16,392 nt of DNA from JAFGPS01 sp964570855 (GTDB lineage: Bacteria; Planctomycetota; Phycisphaerae; Sedimentisphaerales; Anaerobacaceae). Positions within the stretch are counted from its first letter, which is position 1, and each line of letters starts with the position of its first letter. The translations under genes were made by a program, and so were the position numbers. The stretch is taken from contig CAZMZR010000075.1 of the NCBI GenBank assembly GCA_964570855.1, positions 1-16,392 on the forward strand. Direction: 5' to 3'. Below the pieces are notes generated by a model. It saw only the letters and a program-made list of their open reading frames with translations. It was not told where the DNA came from and did no database searches. Of this stretch, positions 6,248-14,789 are shown in pieces.

Positions 6248-7537
6248 TTGGCGAAAAACGATTCTTTGGGGCGATTTTTATTCAATAGCAACGAGAAAGC
6301 AGCCGTTGGTAGTATTCTGTATGAGCAGCATTTAAAACTGATAGAAAAGAATCGAATTGCCGAGTTCGCCGGTTATCTGATGCCACTTTGGTTTTCTTCC
6401 ATCAGCGCCGAACACAGCGCCGTACGTGAATCGGCGGGATTATTCGACTGTACACACATGGGCATATTGGAATTTGAGGGAGATTGCGCGCAGAGTTTGC
6501 TTAATACTATTACAACAAACGATACCGGCAGACTGAAAGTCGGATCCGCCCAATACAGCTATATCCTGGATGCGGCGGGAAATGTTCTTGACGATATTAT
6601 TGTCTATCGACGGGCGGAAAAGAAATTCATGGTTGTCGTCAACGCCGCCAACGAACCTAAGATAAAAGCCTATCTTGAAGCATTACAAAACGACGAAGCG
6701 ATTCTCGATATCGAAGAACCTGCCCGGAAGTTAGATTATATACCTGTTATTCGTGATATGAGAGATTGCAACAGAGGTTCTGATTGCAGAGTAGATATTG
6801 CCTTGCAAGGTCCTGTATCGATGAAATTGCTGTTCTCAATGATAAAAGGAGCAGAGACCAAACAACGATTTCAGGATTTAAGACCTTTTAATCTGATTGA
6901 AACTGAATTGGATGGTATCGACTGTATAATTTCCCGAACAGGTTATACCGGGTCGAAAATCGGGTATGAATTGTTCGTGCATCCCGAAAAGGCGGCAAAA
7001 CTTTGGGCTTTGTTATTAGAAAAGGGAAAACCATTCGGCATACTACCCTGTGGGCTTGGTGCCCGCGATAGCTTGAGGGTCGAAGCAGGCCTGCCGCTTT
7101 ACGGACACGAATTAGCCGGAGAGTTTAACATCAGCCCCTTTGAGGCCGGTTACGGCTGGGCGGTAAAACTTGAAAAGGATTTTTTCATCGGCCGGGCCGC
7201 TATGCACAAAAAAGCCGAATGCTGCGATATGCAGGTTGCAAGGATTGAATTATCCGGCCAAAAAGGAATTCGTCCCGTAAGAGGGCATGACGGTGTTTTG
7301 GATGAAAAGGGGACTTGTATCGGCTGGGTATTGAGTTGTGCAAAAGCCGGTGAAAAGCAAGTTGCCATGGCCTATATTTCAAAGGAAATTATAGAAGAAA
7401 ATCGGCCGGTAGGATTATATTACCTTGCAAGAAACAAAGGCCAGATAGAAAAAGGCAAAAAAGACAAAGTTGAGAAAAATGAAAGGTTGGAGCCGGACAT
7501 TTCGGGCAGAATAGTAGCGCGGTTCGCAAAATTTTGA
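6248..7537 (+). CDS. gcvT: glycine cleavage system T protein (aminomethyltransferase)
   Basis: GcvT transfers the methylene group from aminomethyl-lipoyl GcvH to tetrahydrofolate and releases ammonia. The protein is 429 residues, longer than the usual 360-380. It has about 20 extra N-terminal residues before the conserved LYEQH start and a Lys/Glu-rich insertion near 397-413. Conserved blocks are FAGYLMP (40-46), EHSAVRESAGLFDCTHMG (55-72), GNVLDDIIVYR (111-121, containing the catalytic Asp at 115/116), ALQGP (185-189), RTGYTG (230-235), LGARDSLRVEAGLPLYGHEL (270-289) and the NISPFEAGYGWAVKL block. After GYTG the usual Glu is replaced by SKI, a one-residue insertion. Translation starts at TTG; the perfect AAGGAGGT ending eight bases before it and the lack of a nearby in-frame ATG fix this start. 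First gene of the gcvT-H-PA-PB operon. Confidence 0.95.
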   Translation: MAKNDSLGRFLFNSNEKAAVGSILYEQHLKLIEKNRIAEFAGYLMPLWFSSISAEHSAVRESAGLFDCTHMGILEFEGDCAQSLLNTITTNDTGRLKVGSAQYSYILDAAGNVLDDIIVYRRAEKKFMVVVNAANEPKIKAYLEALQNDEAILDIEEPARKLDYIPVIRDMRDCNRGSDCRVDIALQGPVSMKLLFSMIKGAETKQRFQDLRPFNLIETELDGIDCIISRTGYTGSKIGYELFVHPEKAAKLWALLLEKGKPFGILPCGLGARDSLRVEAGLPLYGHELAGEFNISPFEAGYGWAVKLEKDFFIGRAAMHKKAECCDMQVARIELSGQKGIRPVRGHDGVLDEKGTCIGWVLSCAKAGEKQVAMAYISKEIIEENRPVGLYYLARNKGQIEKGKKDKVEKNERLEPDISGRIVARFAKF

Positions 7538-7553
7538 TTGATGGAGAAAGAAA

Positions 7554-7934
7554 ATGGTTATAGAGGGATTATTTTATACGGAAGAGCACGAATGGGCAAA
7601 GGTCAACGGTAATACTGCAACTATCGGGATAACACATCACGCGCAGGAGATGCTCGGGGAAATCACGTTTGTTGAGCTTCCCGCCGTTGGGAAAGAAGTT
7701 GAGCAGAAAGGTGAGTTAGCGGTAGTTGAAAGCTCAAAGGCGGCCAGTGATGTTTATTCACCGGTAACGGGGATGGTTACTAAGGTCAATTCGGACCTGG
7801 AATCAACTCCCGAACAGATTAATCAGGATTGCTATAATGCCGGCTGGATATGCACTATGAAAATAACCGACGTAAGCACGATTGACAACCTGATGGACTC
7901 AAAGAAATATGAAGAGTATTTGAAGGGTCTGTAG
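7554..7934 (+). CDS. gcvH: glycine cleavage system H protein
   Basis: GcvH is the lipoyl carrier that shuttles the aminomethyl intermediate between the P, T and L proteins. The 126-residue length is typical. The family opening YTEEHEWAKV is at residues 8-17, followed by TIGITHHAQEMLGEITFVELP. The lipoylated lysine is Lys62 in VVESSKAASDVYSPVTG, a canonical setting. The C-terminal half has the expected helix and NAGWICTMKI block (95-104). GGAGAAAG lies just upstream of the ATG. It follows gcvT by 16 bases and precedes gcvPA by 50 bases. No lipoate ligase, lipA or lipB is in the window, so lipoylation must come from genes elsewhere. Confidence 0.96.
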   Translation: MVIEGLFYTEEHEWAKVNGNTATIGITHHAQEMLGEITFVELPAVGKEVEQKGELAVVESSKAASDVYSPVTGMVTKVNSDLESTPEQINQDCYNAGWICTMKITDVSTIDNLMDSKKYEEYLKGL

Positions 7935-7984
7935 AAATTTAAGAAATCATAGCCAGTGTATTATTTATTGAGGTATTATTCAAG

Positions 7985-9316
7985 ATGTCGTTTATATCGA
8001 ATACCAAAGAACAGCAAAAGGATATGCTTGCCGATATCGGCTCTACAATAGACGATCTTTTTAGTGACATTCCGGCGGAGTTGATGACCGACGAGTTTAA
8101 TCTTCCTAAGGGATTAACCGAGCAGCAGGTTAGAGGGGCTTTAGCTGAAATTGCCGATAAAAATTATATAAACCTGACATGCTTTCTCGGCGGTGGTTTT
8201 TATGACCATTTCATACCGGCTGCGGTTTACTCTGTCATTTCGCGGAGCGAGTTTTATACCGCTTACACACCCTATCAGCCCGAACTGTCTCAGGGAACGT
8301 TACAGGCGATCTATGAGTATCAATCGGCGATTTGCCGCCTGACTGAGATGGAAGTTGCAAATGCGTCACTATATGACGGCGGGACTGCAATTTATGAAGC
8401 TATGATGATGGCTTTGCGTGTAACCGGAAGAAACAAAGTCATTGTCGATGACAGTGTCAATCCGATTTACCGTGTTATGATTGATTCGTACACGAAAAAT
8501 CTGAGTATTCAGCTCGAACAGGTCGAATGCACCGATGGCCAGGCGAATCGGCGGGAAATTTTTAAGAAACTTGACAATGATACGGCCGCCGTAATCTTAC
8601 AGAACCCTAATTTTTTCGGTTGTATTGACGATTTCAGTGACATTGCCGATGCCGTTCACAAAAAAGGTGCTCTTATGATAGTTTCCTGTTATCCCATATC
8701 TCTGGGGATATTAAAGACTCCGGGTGCTATGGGGGCCGACATAGTCGTCGGTGAGGGGCAAAGTCTCGGTATGCCGATGAGCTTCGGCGGGCCTTATCTT
8801 GGTTTTATGTCGAGTCGAATGAAATATGTCCGAAAGATGCCCGGCAGGATTGTCGGCAAGACAAACGATAGACTTGGCAGGAGAAGTTTTGTCCTGACAC
8901 TTCAGGCGCGCGAGCAGCATATCCGCAGGGACAAAGCTACATCGAATATATGCTCTAACGAAGCATTATGTGCCTTGACCGCCCATGTATATCTTTCGCT
9001 TATGGGCAAAGAGGGCTTGAGAGAAACTGCGCAGTTGTGTGCCGACAAAGCCAGCTATGCCTATCACAAGCTTACGGCAATTCCCGGAGTTAAACCTCGT
9101 TTCAAGGCGAAATGGTTTTTTAATGAGTTTGTTCTCGATTTGCCCTGCGAGGCGGCGGACGTAATCGCCCGGCTCATTGAGAAAGGTTTTGCCGCGGGTT
9201 TCCCGCTGAGCAGGTACTATGAAAATATGGAAAATGCGATCCTAATTTGCGTGACTGAAAAAAGAACAAAACAGCAAATAGGAATGCTGGCAGAAGCATT
9301 GGAGACTTGTTTATGA
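7985..9316 (+). CDS. gcvPA: glycine dehydrogenase (decarboxylating) subunit 1
   Basis: This 443-residue protein is the N-terminal half of the P protein, which decarboxylates glycine with PLP and loads the aminomethyl group onto GcvH. In this organism P is split into two chains, as in Bacillus and Thermus. Signature blocks are TAYTPYQPELSQGTLQ (residues 92-107), ASLYDGGTA (127-135), QNPNFFG (206-212), GEGQSLGMPMSFGGPYLGF (256-274) and QHIRRDKATSNICSNEAL (311-328). As expected for this subunit, the fold repeat has no PLP lysine; that residue is on GcvPB. A GAGG about eleven bases upstream supports ATG 7985. Its stop codon overlaps the gcvPB start in ATGA (9313-9316), favouring equimolar, coupled synthesis of the heterodimer halves. 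Confidence 0.96.
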   Translation: MSFISNTKEQQKDMLADIGSTIDDLFSDIPAELMTDEFNLPKGLTEQQVRGALAEIADKNYINLTCFLGGGFYDHFIPAAVYSVISRSEFYTAYTPYQPELSQGTLQAIYEYQSAICRLTEMEVANASLYDGGTAIYEAMMMALRVTGRNKVIVDDSVNPIYRVMIDSYTKNLSIQLEQVECTDGQANRREIFKKLDNDTAAVILQNPNFFGCIDDFSDIADAVHKKGALMIVSCYPISLGILKTPGAMGADIVVGEGQSLGMPMSFGGPYLGFMSSRMKYVRKMPGRIVGKTNDRLGRRSFVLTLQAREQHIRRDKATSNICSNEALCALTAHVYLSLMGKEGLRETAQLCADKASYAYHKLTAIPGVKPRFKAKWFFNEFVLDLPCEAADVIARLIEKGFAAGFPLSRYYENMENAILICVTEKRTKQQIGMLAEALETCL

Positions 9317-10764
9317 AGCTTGTTTTTGAAAAATCGGTGCCGCGACGCAGAGCTATCGAAGTAGGAGATAGTGACGTCCCTACGACAATAAATATTAACA
9401 GCGACTTCCTCAGAGAAACGGCCGCCGAACTACCTGAGCTGAGCGAGCTTGACGTGGTAAGACATTTCACAGAACTTTCACGCATGAATTTTGGAGTCGA
9501 TACTAATTTTTATCCGCTTGGCTCGTGTACAATGAAATATAATCCCAAAGTGGCCGAGCGCATCGCTTCCTATCCCGGTTTTGCACATCTTCATCCTTTA
9601 CTGCCTCAATTGCGCATGGGCGGTATGCTTACCCAGGGGGCGCTTCGGGTCATTTATGAGACGGATATTCTCCTGCGGGAGATTACAGGCATGGCGGGCT
9701 TTACGATGCAGCCTATGGCCGGTGCACACGGCGAGCTTACCGGCATTATGATTATGGCCGCATATCACAGGAGCAAAGGCAATAAGAAAACGACTGTACT
9801 TGTCCCCGATAGCGCTCATGGCACCAATCCCGCAAGTGCGGCTATAGCCGGCTACAAAGTCGTTTTAGTCCCGAGTAACGACAAAGGCGTTATGGATATT
9901 AATGCGGTCAAAAAATTACTCAACGACGAGGTCGCAGGCCTGATGTTGACTTGCCCCAACACACTTGGTCTTTTTAATCCTCATATTAAAAAAATCTGTG
10001 ATTTAATCCATAGCGTTGACGGCCTGGCTTATTATGACGGCGCAAATTTGAATGCGATAGTCGGAAAAGCCCGTCCCGGTGATTTTGGTTTTGATATTGT
10101 TCATCTGAATCTGCATAAGACTTTTGCAACACCGCATGGCGGTGGCGGACCCGGCGCCGGCCCCGTCGGTGTTAAGGAAAACCTGGTTGACTTCCTGCCG
10201 GTATCGATTGTTATCAAAAGGGACGACGGCACCTATGCTTTGGAATATAACAGGCCGAACTCTATCGGCTATATAGCTCCGTTTTATGGCAATTTTGCGG
10301 TTATTCTCAAAGCCTATGTCTATATCCTCATGTTGGGCAAAAAAGGGCTGAAGGAAGTAGCGGAAAACGCCGTGCTAAACGCCAACTATATACGAACAAA
10401 ATTGAACAGCCATTACAAAATTGCCTATGATTGCATCTGCAAGCATGAATGCGTTTTTAGCCCGACCGACCAAATGCTCGAAAACGGCATTCACGCAATA
10501 GATATAGCCAAAGCCCTTATTGACAGAGGTTTTCATCCTCCGACCGTCTATTTTCCTGCAATTGTCAAAGAAGCATTGATGATTGAGCCGACCGAAACGG
10601 AAAGTAAAGAAACCATCGATGCGTTTATAAATGCAATGATCGATATCGCCGAGCTTGCCAAAACCGAGCCGGAAAAACTCAAAGAAGCGCCGACAACAAC
10701 TCCCGTATCCCGGCCTGATGAGACTGCTGCTGCGAAAAACCTGGACATTGCATTTCTTGGATAA
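9313..10764 (+). CDS. gcvPB: glycine dehydrogenase (decarboxylating) subunit 2
   Basis: This 483-residue protein is the catalytic PLP subunit of the split P protein and pairs with GcvPA. The PLP lysine is Lys269 in HLNLHKTFATPHGGGGPGAG. Other conserved blocks are NFYPLGSCTMKYNPK (near residue 65), HPLLP, MQPMAGAHGELTG (133-145), PDSAHGTNPASA (165-176) and TCPNTLGLF (213-221). The C-terminus ends in the family-like TPVSRPDETAAAKNLD, so the gene is complete. ATG 9313 is chosen over the in-frame TTG at 9307: GGAGA (9301-9305) is seven bases from the ATG but only one base from the TTG, and the ATG forms an ATGA overlap with the gcvPA stop. Length is near the family norm of ~480-490. Confidence 0.96.
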   Translation: MKLVFEKSVPRRRAIEVGDSDVPTTININSDFLRETAAELPELSELDVVRHFTELSRMNFGVDTNFYPLGSCTMKYNPKVAERIASYPGFAHLHPLLPQLRMGGMLTQGALRVIYETDILLREITGMAGFTMQPMAGAHGELTGIMIMAAYHRSKGNKKTTVLVPDSAHGTNPASAAIAGYKVVLVPSNDKGVMDINAVKKLLNDEVAGLMLTCPNTLGLFNPHIKKICDLIHSVDGLAYYDGANLNAIVGKARPGDFGFDIVHLNLHKTFATPHGGGGPGAGPVGVKENLVDFLPVSIVIKRDDGTYALEYNRPNSIGYIAPFYGNFAVILKAYVYILMLGKKGLKEVAENAVLNANYIRTKLNSHYKIAYDCICKHECVFSPTDQMLENGIHAIDIAKALIDRGFHPPTVYFPAIVKEALMIEPTETESKETIDAFINAMIDIAELAKTEPEKLKEAPTTTPVSRPDETAAAKNLDIAFLG

Positions 10765-10849
10765 TACTATCGGCACAGGTATCTCCGCCGCCGTAACGGG
10801 AGGGTTTGTTTTCACTATCGGATTCGATGGTGCTTTCGAGCTTTTATAA

Positions 10850-11578
10850 ATGATTGAATCGATAATAACCGATCTTCGCCGAGCGATTGAAAGTATCACC
10901 GGGTGCAGAAAACCTGCGCCCGAGCGGAGGTTCCACAAGCACGACCAGTATCTTTCATATTCCTTGAAGACGCCCGACTTCCACAGGTTGATGAAGGAAT
11001 ATCGACCGAGATTCCTCGAATTGGGATTAAAGAAACGTCTTAAGTTGGCGGAAAGACTTTTACACGAGCATATAGGCGAGCTTGGGCACGCCGGAATTAC
11101 CGTTCTTGCCCTTAGCGTTGAACAATTGCAGCCGCGACACTTTTCGGCGTTGGATTCGATGGCGGATGACTTTAGAAGCTGGTCCCATGTTGACGGTTTC
11201 GGTATCGGTGTAGCTGGGCCATTATTGTTGAAATTTCGTAAAGAAACGCTTTCCTTACTGGAGGATTGGAATCGTTCACCGAATCGTTTTAGACGCCGTG
11301 CCAGTGTGGTTGTATTCACGCGACAGGTTGCGGAATCCGGTAAATTTACCGAAGAAGCTTTGCGATTATGCGAAAATTTAATATGGGATGAAGAAGATAT
11401 CGTACGCAAAGGCATCGGCTGGGCTCTGAAAGATAATATGCATTCGGCGCCGAAGAGGATTCTTTCGTATGTTAAAGACCTTCGTCGTCGGGGTGTTTCA
11501 TCGACTATCACTTTATATGCCATTCGAGACTTAAATCCGGAACAGCGGCAAAAAGTTCTTACAATTAAGAAAGAATAG
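10850..11578 (+). CDS. AlkD-like DNA alkylation repeat protein
   Basis: This 242-residue, HEAT-like helical protein fits the DNA alkylation repeat family (PF08713), whose members AlkC and AlkD remove positively charged 3-methyl- and 7-methylpurines from DNA. Trp111 and Asp115 in SWSHVDGFG, Arg148-150 in NRFRRRASVVVF, and Trp191 in VRKGIGWALKD are spaced like the active-site Trp109, Asp113, Arg148 and Trp187 of Bacillus cereus AlkD, so activity is plausible. The protein is rich in Arg and Lys, as suits DNA binding. Its ATG follows 85 bases after gcvPB, directly behind an in-frame TAA, with no strong ribosome binding site. It may be carried on the gcv transcript or have its own promoter. The family call is good, the glycosylase role is inferred, and some relatives are catalytically silent. 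Confidence 0.82.
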   Translation: MIESIITDLRRAIESITGCRKPAPERRFHKHDQYLSYSLKTPDFHRLMKEYRPRFLELGLKKRLKLAERLLHEHIGELGHAGITVLALSVEQLQPRHFSALDSMADDFRSWSHVDGFGIGVAGPLLLKFRKETLSLLEDWNRSPNRFRRRASVVVFTRQVAESGKFTEEALRLCENLIWDEEDIVRKGIGWALKDNMHSAPKRILSYVKDLRRRGVSSTITLYAIRDLNPEQRQKVLTIKKE

Positions 11579-11637
11579 GTCACTTCCTTAATATTTTTCC
11601 AGATATGTGTTTTTACTGATAATCAGTCCCCGAAGTG
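11579..11637. repeat. nested inverted repeats between convergent genes
   Basis: Between the alkD-like gene and the minus-strand GH2 gene, CACTTC (11581-11586) pairs with GAAGTG (11632-11637), and inside it ACTGATAATCAGT (11615-11627) forms a short perfect hairpin that covers the GH2 stop codon. A convergent junction is where a shared terminator would sit, but neither strand has a T run directly after the inner stem, so this is not a textbook intrinsic terminator. Confidence 0.3.
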
Positions 11638-14394
11638 GAAATAGACCTTGCCTTTGTATGTGCCGAGGGCCTGGTTCCTCTGACCCTGTGGGCCGAGGGT
11701 TTCGGGGCTTTGGCCCTTTGTTCCGATAGCCGGTATGCCGTGCAGGAAAGCAATTCCCGTTTCAGGCACATTTATTCTCGTTCTCATCGGATCTTGTCCG
11801 TCGTTCGGACGATAGACACCGAGAAATAAATTATCTGTCCCGTTGACAATCGTGATGTCACCTTCATTGGTTGAAAACACCACCCATCGCCAATCGCGAT
11901 AGTATCCCTTGAATTCGGGAAAATCCCAAGTTGCGCCCGGGACGTGGTTTTTATAGGCATTGGTAAAAACATCCAATCGGCCGCCCTGCAAACGGTTCTT
12001 CCAAACTCGGTACGGCCCACGCCCCAGCCGGCGCATTGCCTGCATTTTACTTTCAGAGTAGTCGAAGTTTATTCCAAAAAGATAGAACCGGCCTTCTAAT
12101 TCAAACTCGTATTCCAGCTCAATCCAGCCGGTTGGATAAATAGTCCAGCGGGCATAATTCATATCGCCTTCGTAATCGGCATTGATTACGATGTTGTTGT
12201 CTATTTCCCTGGCAGTGACTTTCAGCTTCTGCATAGTTCCACCAATTAGTTGGGGCCCGGAGAATGATATCGGCTTACCACTTACGGTGACATCCGCGAG
12301 CTGGCCGGTACTTATATCAAACTTCATTGACAGTTCGCCAACATCAACATGAATCTTACCGTCCCTGACGATTGCTATAATTTCAGAGGCATCAGACCAC
12401 TTTACCTCCATAAATTTTTGGCGATAGTAATCTGCTTGGCAAATGTCCCAGGACCATGTCCATATTTCATTTCCGGTCGGGTCATTGGCAGTCAGATACA
12501 GAACTTGCGACTGGCGCCAATTGTCCGGCAGTGGCAGGTCGATAGGGCCTGAGTTGTGTGGTTCGATATTGGGGCCGATAAAAGATTTTGTGTACGTTAT
12601 GTTTGTCTGTGCCGATTCTTCCTGTGGGTCGGGAAACTTGCCTAATTTAATTTCGAAAGTGCATTGATTGAGATTTGTAAAATCATATCGGTTTTCTACG
12701 TGAAGCCGACCGTTAAAATTATCCGGCAGCTTTTCGGGAGTAATCTGCACAGGCGACCAAATTTCCTTGATTGTATAAAAGCTCGCCTCTTTCTCATGAT
12801 AGGGACCCACAATGCCGTCAGGAGCCTGATTGCCTGCTACGTCGATTTGGTCGTCCCTGTCCGTTCGTACCGCGCCCTCGTCGGCAAATACCCAGAGGAA
12901 TCCACCGGCTCCCATCGGCGAGGTGTACATCGCATCCCAGTGGTCCTTAAGTCCGGCGCCGTGACCGCCATCGTAGAGACCGTGCAGGAACTCGGTCGGC
13001 ATAAAAAGTGTAGGGCTGTTTAGTTTGTTCATTGTGCTTTCGTAACTCTCGTAGTGATCCGTATCCACGCCGCCGAAATTCTCCCAGGGATGTAAAACCG
13101 CACGTTTTTGTGGATCGTAAAGGGCGAACTCATTATCCAGCTCGGTGTTCCATCCTCCTTCGTTCCCGTTGTCCCAGAACAGAATACACGGATGGCTTAC
13201 ATCTCGCGTCACCAGTTCCCTGACGAGCTTTTTGCCGACCTCGGTATCGTACGGCGGTTTCTGCCATCCGGCCAATTCATCGAGGACATAAAGCCCCAGC
13301 TCGTCGCACGCTTGAAGGAAATGAACATCGGGTGGATAATGTGACATCCGGACCGCGTTCATGTTCATCTGTTTGATTAATTTTACGTCATCATAGCTGT
13401 CTTCTCGGCTCAGGCATCGCCCCGAATCCGGCCGGAAGCAGTGCCGGTTGACACCTTTGAGCTTAATTTTCTGTCCGTTTAGATACAATCCGTCACCCGG
13501 ACAAACTTCGAAAGTGCGAAAACCGAACTTCTCTGTCACGGTGTGTATTTCCTTATTGCCATCCAAAAGAGTTACCAGAACCTGGTAAAGATTTGGTGTT
13601 TCCGCCGTCCATAGTTTATGACCGGTTACCTTGGTTGTAACCGTTACCTTCTCCTTTTCGGCCGGAATCTTTGCTTCAAAAGGCTCACTCAGTATTTGCC
13701 CGTCCAAACTAAGAATTTTTACCCTGACAGTATCAGCGGAGGATATTCCATTTAGATGAACATCGATGGAAAAAGTCCCGTCCGCCCTCGCATCGACTGC
13801 TGTCCATTCGATGAATTCCCGCGGTACGGCATTGAGATGCACCGGCCGGTAAATCCCACCGAACACCCAGTAGTCGGATTGGCGTTCGGCTTGCTCTACA
13901 CTCTGGTTCGATGAGACTTTACTAACGGCGACTTCCAGGAGATTTTCACCGCTTTTGACAAGTTTTGTTATTTCATACTTGAAACGATAAAAACCACCTT
14001 GATGAATCGGTCCGGCGGATTTTCCGTTTATTTTCACCTCCGTATCCGTCATTACACCGTCGAAGACAATAAATATTCGCTTATCCTGCCAAGCCTGGGG
14101 AATGTCGAAGGTTTTACGGTATTTTCCCTGTTCGCTGCTTTTTTGGCGTTCCCCGCCGTAATTATAATTGCCGAATCCATGAAACTCCCAGTTGGACGGT
14201 ACAGGAATTGTTGTCCAACTGCCGCTGTTGTTCCCGCCGGTGCAGTAAAATTCCCACGGAACGGCGTCATCTTTCCCCTGGCCGGAAAGGTAAACAATTT
14301 CACTTTGAACGGCAAAGCATTGAGACGACATCGCTATAAAAAACAGCATAAAGTTGATATAACTTATTTTTGGTGGCTTTCTCATTCTATTCAT
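11623..14394 (-). CDS. exported glycoside hydrolase family 2 (beta-galactosidase-like)
   Basis: A 923-residue GH2 enzyme with a signal peptide (residues 1-28, ending SSQCFA). Domain order: sugar-binding jelly roll (~45-190, with DGVMTDTEVKINGKSAG and SDYWVFGGIYRPVHL), Ig-like domain (~195-295), and catalytic TIM barrel (~297-560, opening with LNGQKIKLKGVNRHC). A C-terminal half follows that resembles the beta-galactosidase small-chain domain (MRRLGRGPYRVW, ~787-798). The likely acid/base is Glu412 (FWDNGNEGGW) and the likely nucleophile Glu468 (MPTEFLHGLYDGG). ALYDPQKRAVLHPWENFGG is typical of GH2 enzymes from glycan-degrading Bacteroidetes and planctomycetes. The exact sugar (beta-galactoside or another beta-glycoside) is not determined. 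ATG 14394 is preferred: AGGA sits nine bases upstream and a promoter lies behind it, whereas an in-frame ATG at 14433 has no ribosome binding site and would spoil the signal peptide. Confidence 0.9.
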   Translation of the reverse strand: MNRMRKPPKISYINFMLFFIAMSSQCFAVQSEIVYLSGQGKDDAVPWEFYCTGGNNSGSWTTIPVPSNWEFHGFGNYNYGGERQKSSEQGKYRKTFDIPQAWQDKRIFIVFDGVMTDTEVKINGKSAGPIHQGGFYRFKYEITKLVKSGENLLEVAVSKVSSNQSVEQAERQSDYWVFGGIYRPVHLNAVPREFIEWTAVDARADGTFSIDVHLNGISSADTVRVKILSLDGQILSEPFEAKIPAEKEKVTVTTKVTGHKLWTAETPNLYQVLVTLLDGNKEIHTVTEKFGFRTFEVCPGDGLYLNGQKIKLKGVNRHCFRPDSGRCLSREDSYDDVKLIKQMNMNAVRMSHYPPDVHFLQACDELGLYVLDELAGWQKPPYDTEVGKKLVRELVTRDVSHPCILFWDNGNEGGWNTELDNEFALYDPQKRAVLHPWENFGGVDTDHYESYESTMNKLNSPTLFMPTEFLHGLYDGGHGAGLKDHWDAMYTSPMGAGGFLWVFADEGAVRTDRDDQIDVAGNQAPDGIVGPYHEKEASFYTIKEIWSPVQITPEKLPDNFNGRLHVENRYDFTNLNQCTFEIKLGKFPDPQEESAQTNITYTKSFIGPNIEPHNSGPIDLPLPDNWRQSQVLYLTANDPTGNEIWTWSWDICQADYYRQKFMEVKWSDASEIIAIVRDGKIHVDVGELSMKFDISTGQLADVTVSGKPISFSGPQLIGGTMQKLKVTAREIDNNIVINADYEGDMNYARWTIYPTGWIELEYEFELEGRFYLFGINFDYSESKMQAMRRLGRGPYRVWKNRLQGGRLDVFTNAYKNHVPGATWDFPEFKGYYRDWRWVVFSTNEGDITIVNGTDNLFLGVYRPNDGQDPMRTRINVPETGIAFLHGIPAIGTKGQSPETLGPQGQRNQALGTYKGKVYFHFGD

Positions 14395-14789
14395 AATTCT
14401 AATTCCTATAACTTTAACTGCGGTGATGTCCATGCAGGATACAGGTTATAGAGCATGTTCAGCATCGTCAAGTATTATGTGTGTTTCGCTTGAAAGGATA
14501 CATCGGGATTCTTTTTTATGTTTGAGTTTTTTACATTCTTTTTACTTGCCTTGTCTGTGAAATCATTAGAGAATTTAAATTGAAGTAAGCGGAATTTATG
14601 ATCGTAACTATAGATTAGGATATAGCCTGATGCGAGAAAAGCGATTGTATTGTAGTAACGTGGAAACATTTTTGTCAACCGACAGGTTAAATCGAGCGTC
14701 TTTATCATCGGGCCTGAATGATTATCAAATTTAATATGCTGTTTATGTGGACATAACCAATTAAAAAATTCAAGGGAAAGGAAAATGCA
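14395..14789. other. 395-base divergent intergenic region
   Basis: This region separates the minus-strand GH2 gene from the plus-strand DUF4139 gene and should hold both promoters. The GH2 promoter candidate and its AGGA ribosome binding site (14404-14407, minus strand) occupy the left 80 bases. The middle is AT-rich with several T runs (about 14510-14545) and has no frame with a credible start. On the plus side the ribosome binding site region AAGGGAAAGG (14772-14781) is clear, but I could not pair TAATAT (14732-14737) with a good -35. No RNA gene is evident. Confidence 0.5.
14445..14471 (-). promoter_or_regulatory. candidate promoter of the GH2 gene
   Basis: On the minus strand TTGACG (14466-14471) and TATAAC (14445-14450) each match the sigma70 consensus at five of six positions, with a 15-base spacer, slightly short. 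Transcription would begin near 14438, leaving a ~40-base leader before the ATG at 14394. This fits the chosen start and argues against the upstream ATG at 14433. Confidence 0.5.

Noticed and set aside
9307..9312. TTG at 9307 as the gcvPB start
   Set aside because: The ribosome binding site GGAGA ends only one base before it, while the spacing to ATG 9313 is seven bases and that ATG overlaps the gcvPA stop as ATGA.
10655..10849. 64-codon plus-strand frame across the gcvPB end
   Set aside because: It overlaps gcvPB in another frame, has no ribosome binding site, and its product has no recognisable feature. gcvPB itself ends normally, so no frameshift is needed.
10375..11583. 402-codon open frame on the minus strand
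   Set aside because: It is antisense to the end of gcvPB and the alkD-like gene, both of which have conserved motifs. Its product is Ser/Arg-rich and unlike a real protein.
14395..14433. Upstream in-frame ATG (14433) for the GH2 gene
   Set aside because: No ribosome binding site precedes it, it would sit about five bases from the predicted transcription start, and it adds 13 residues in front of a good signal peptide.
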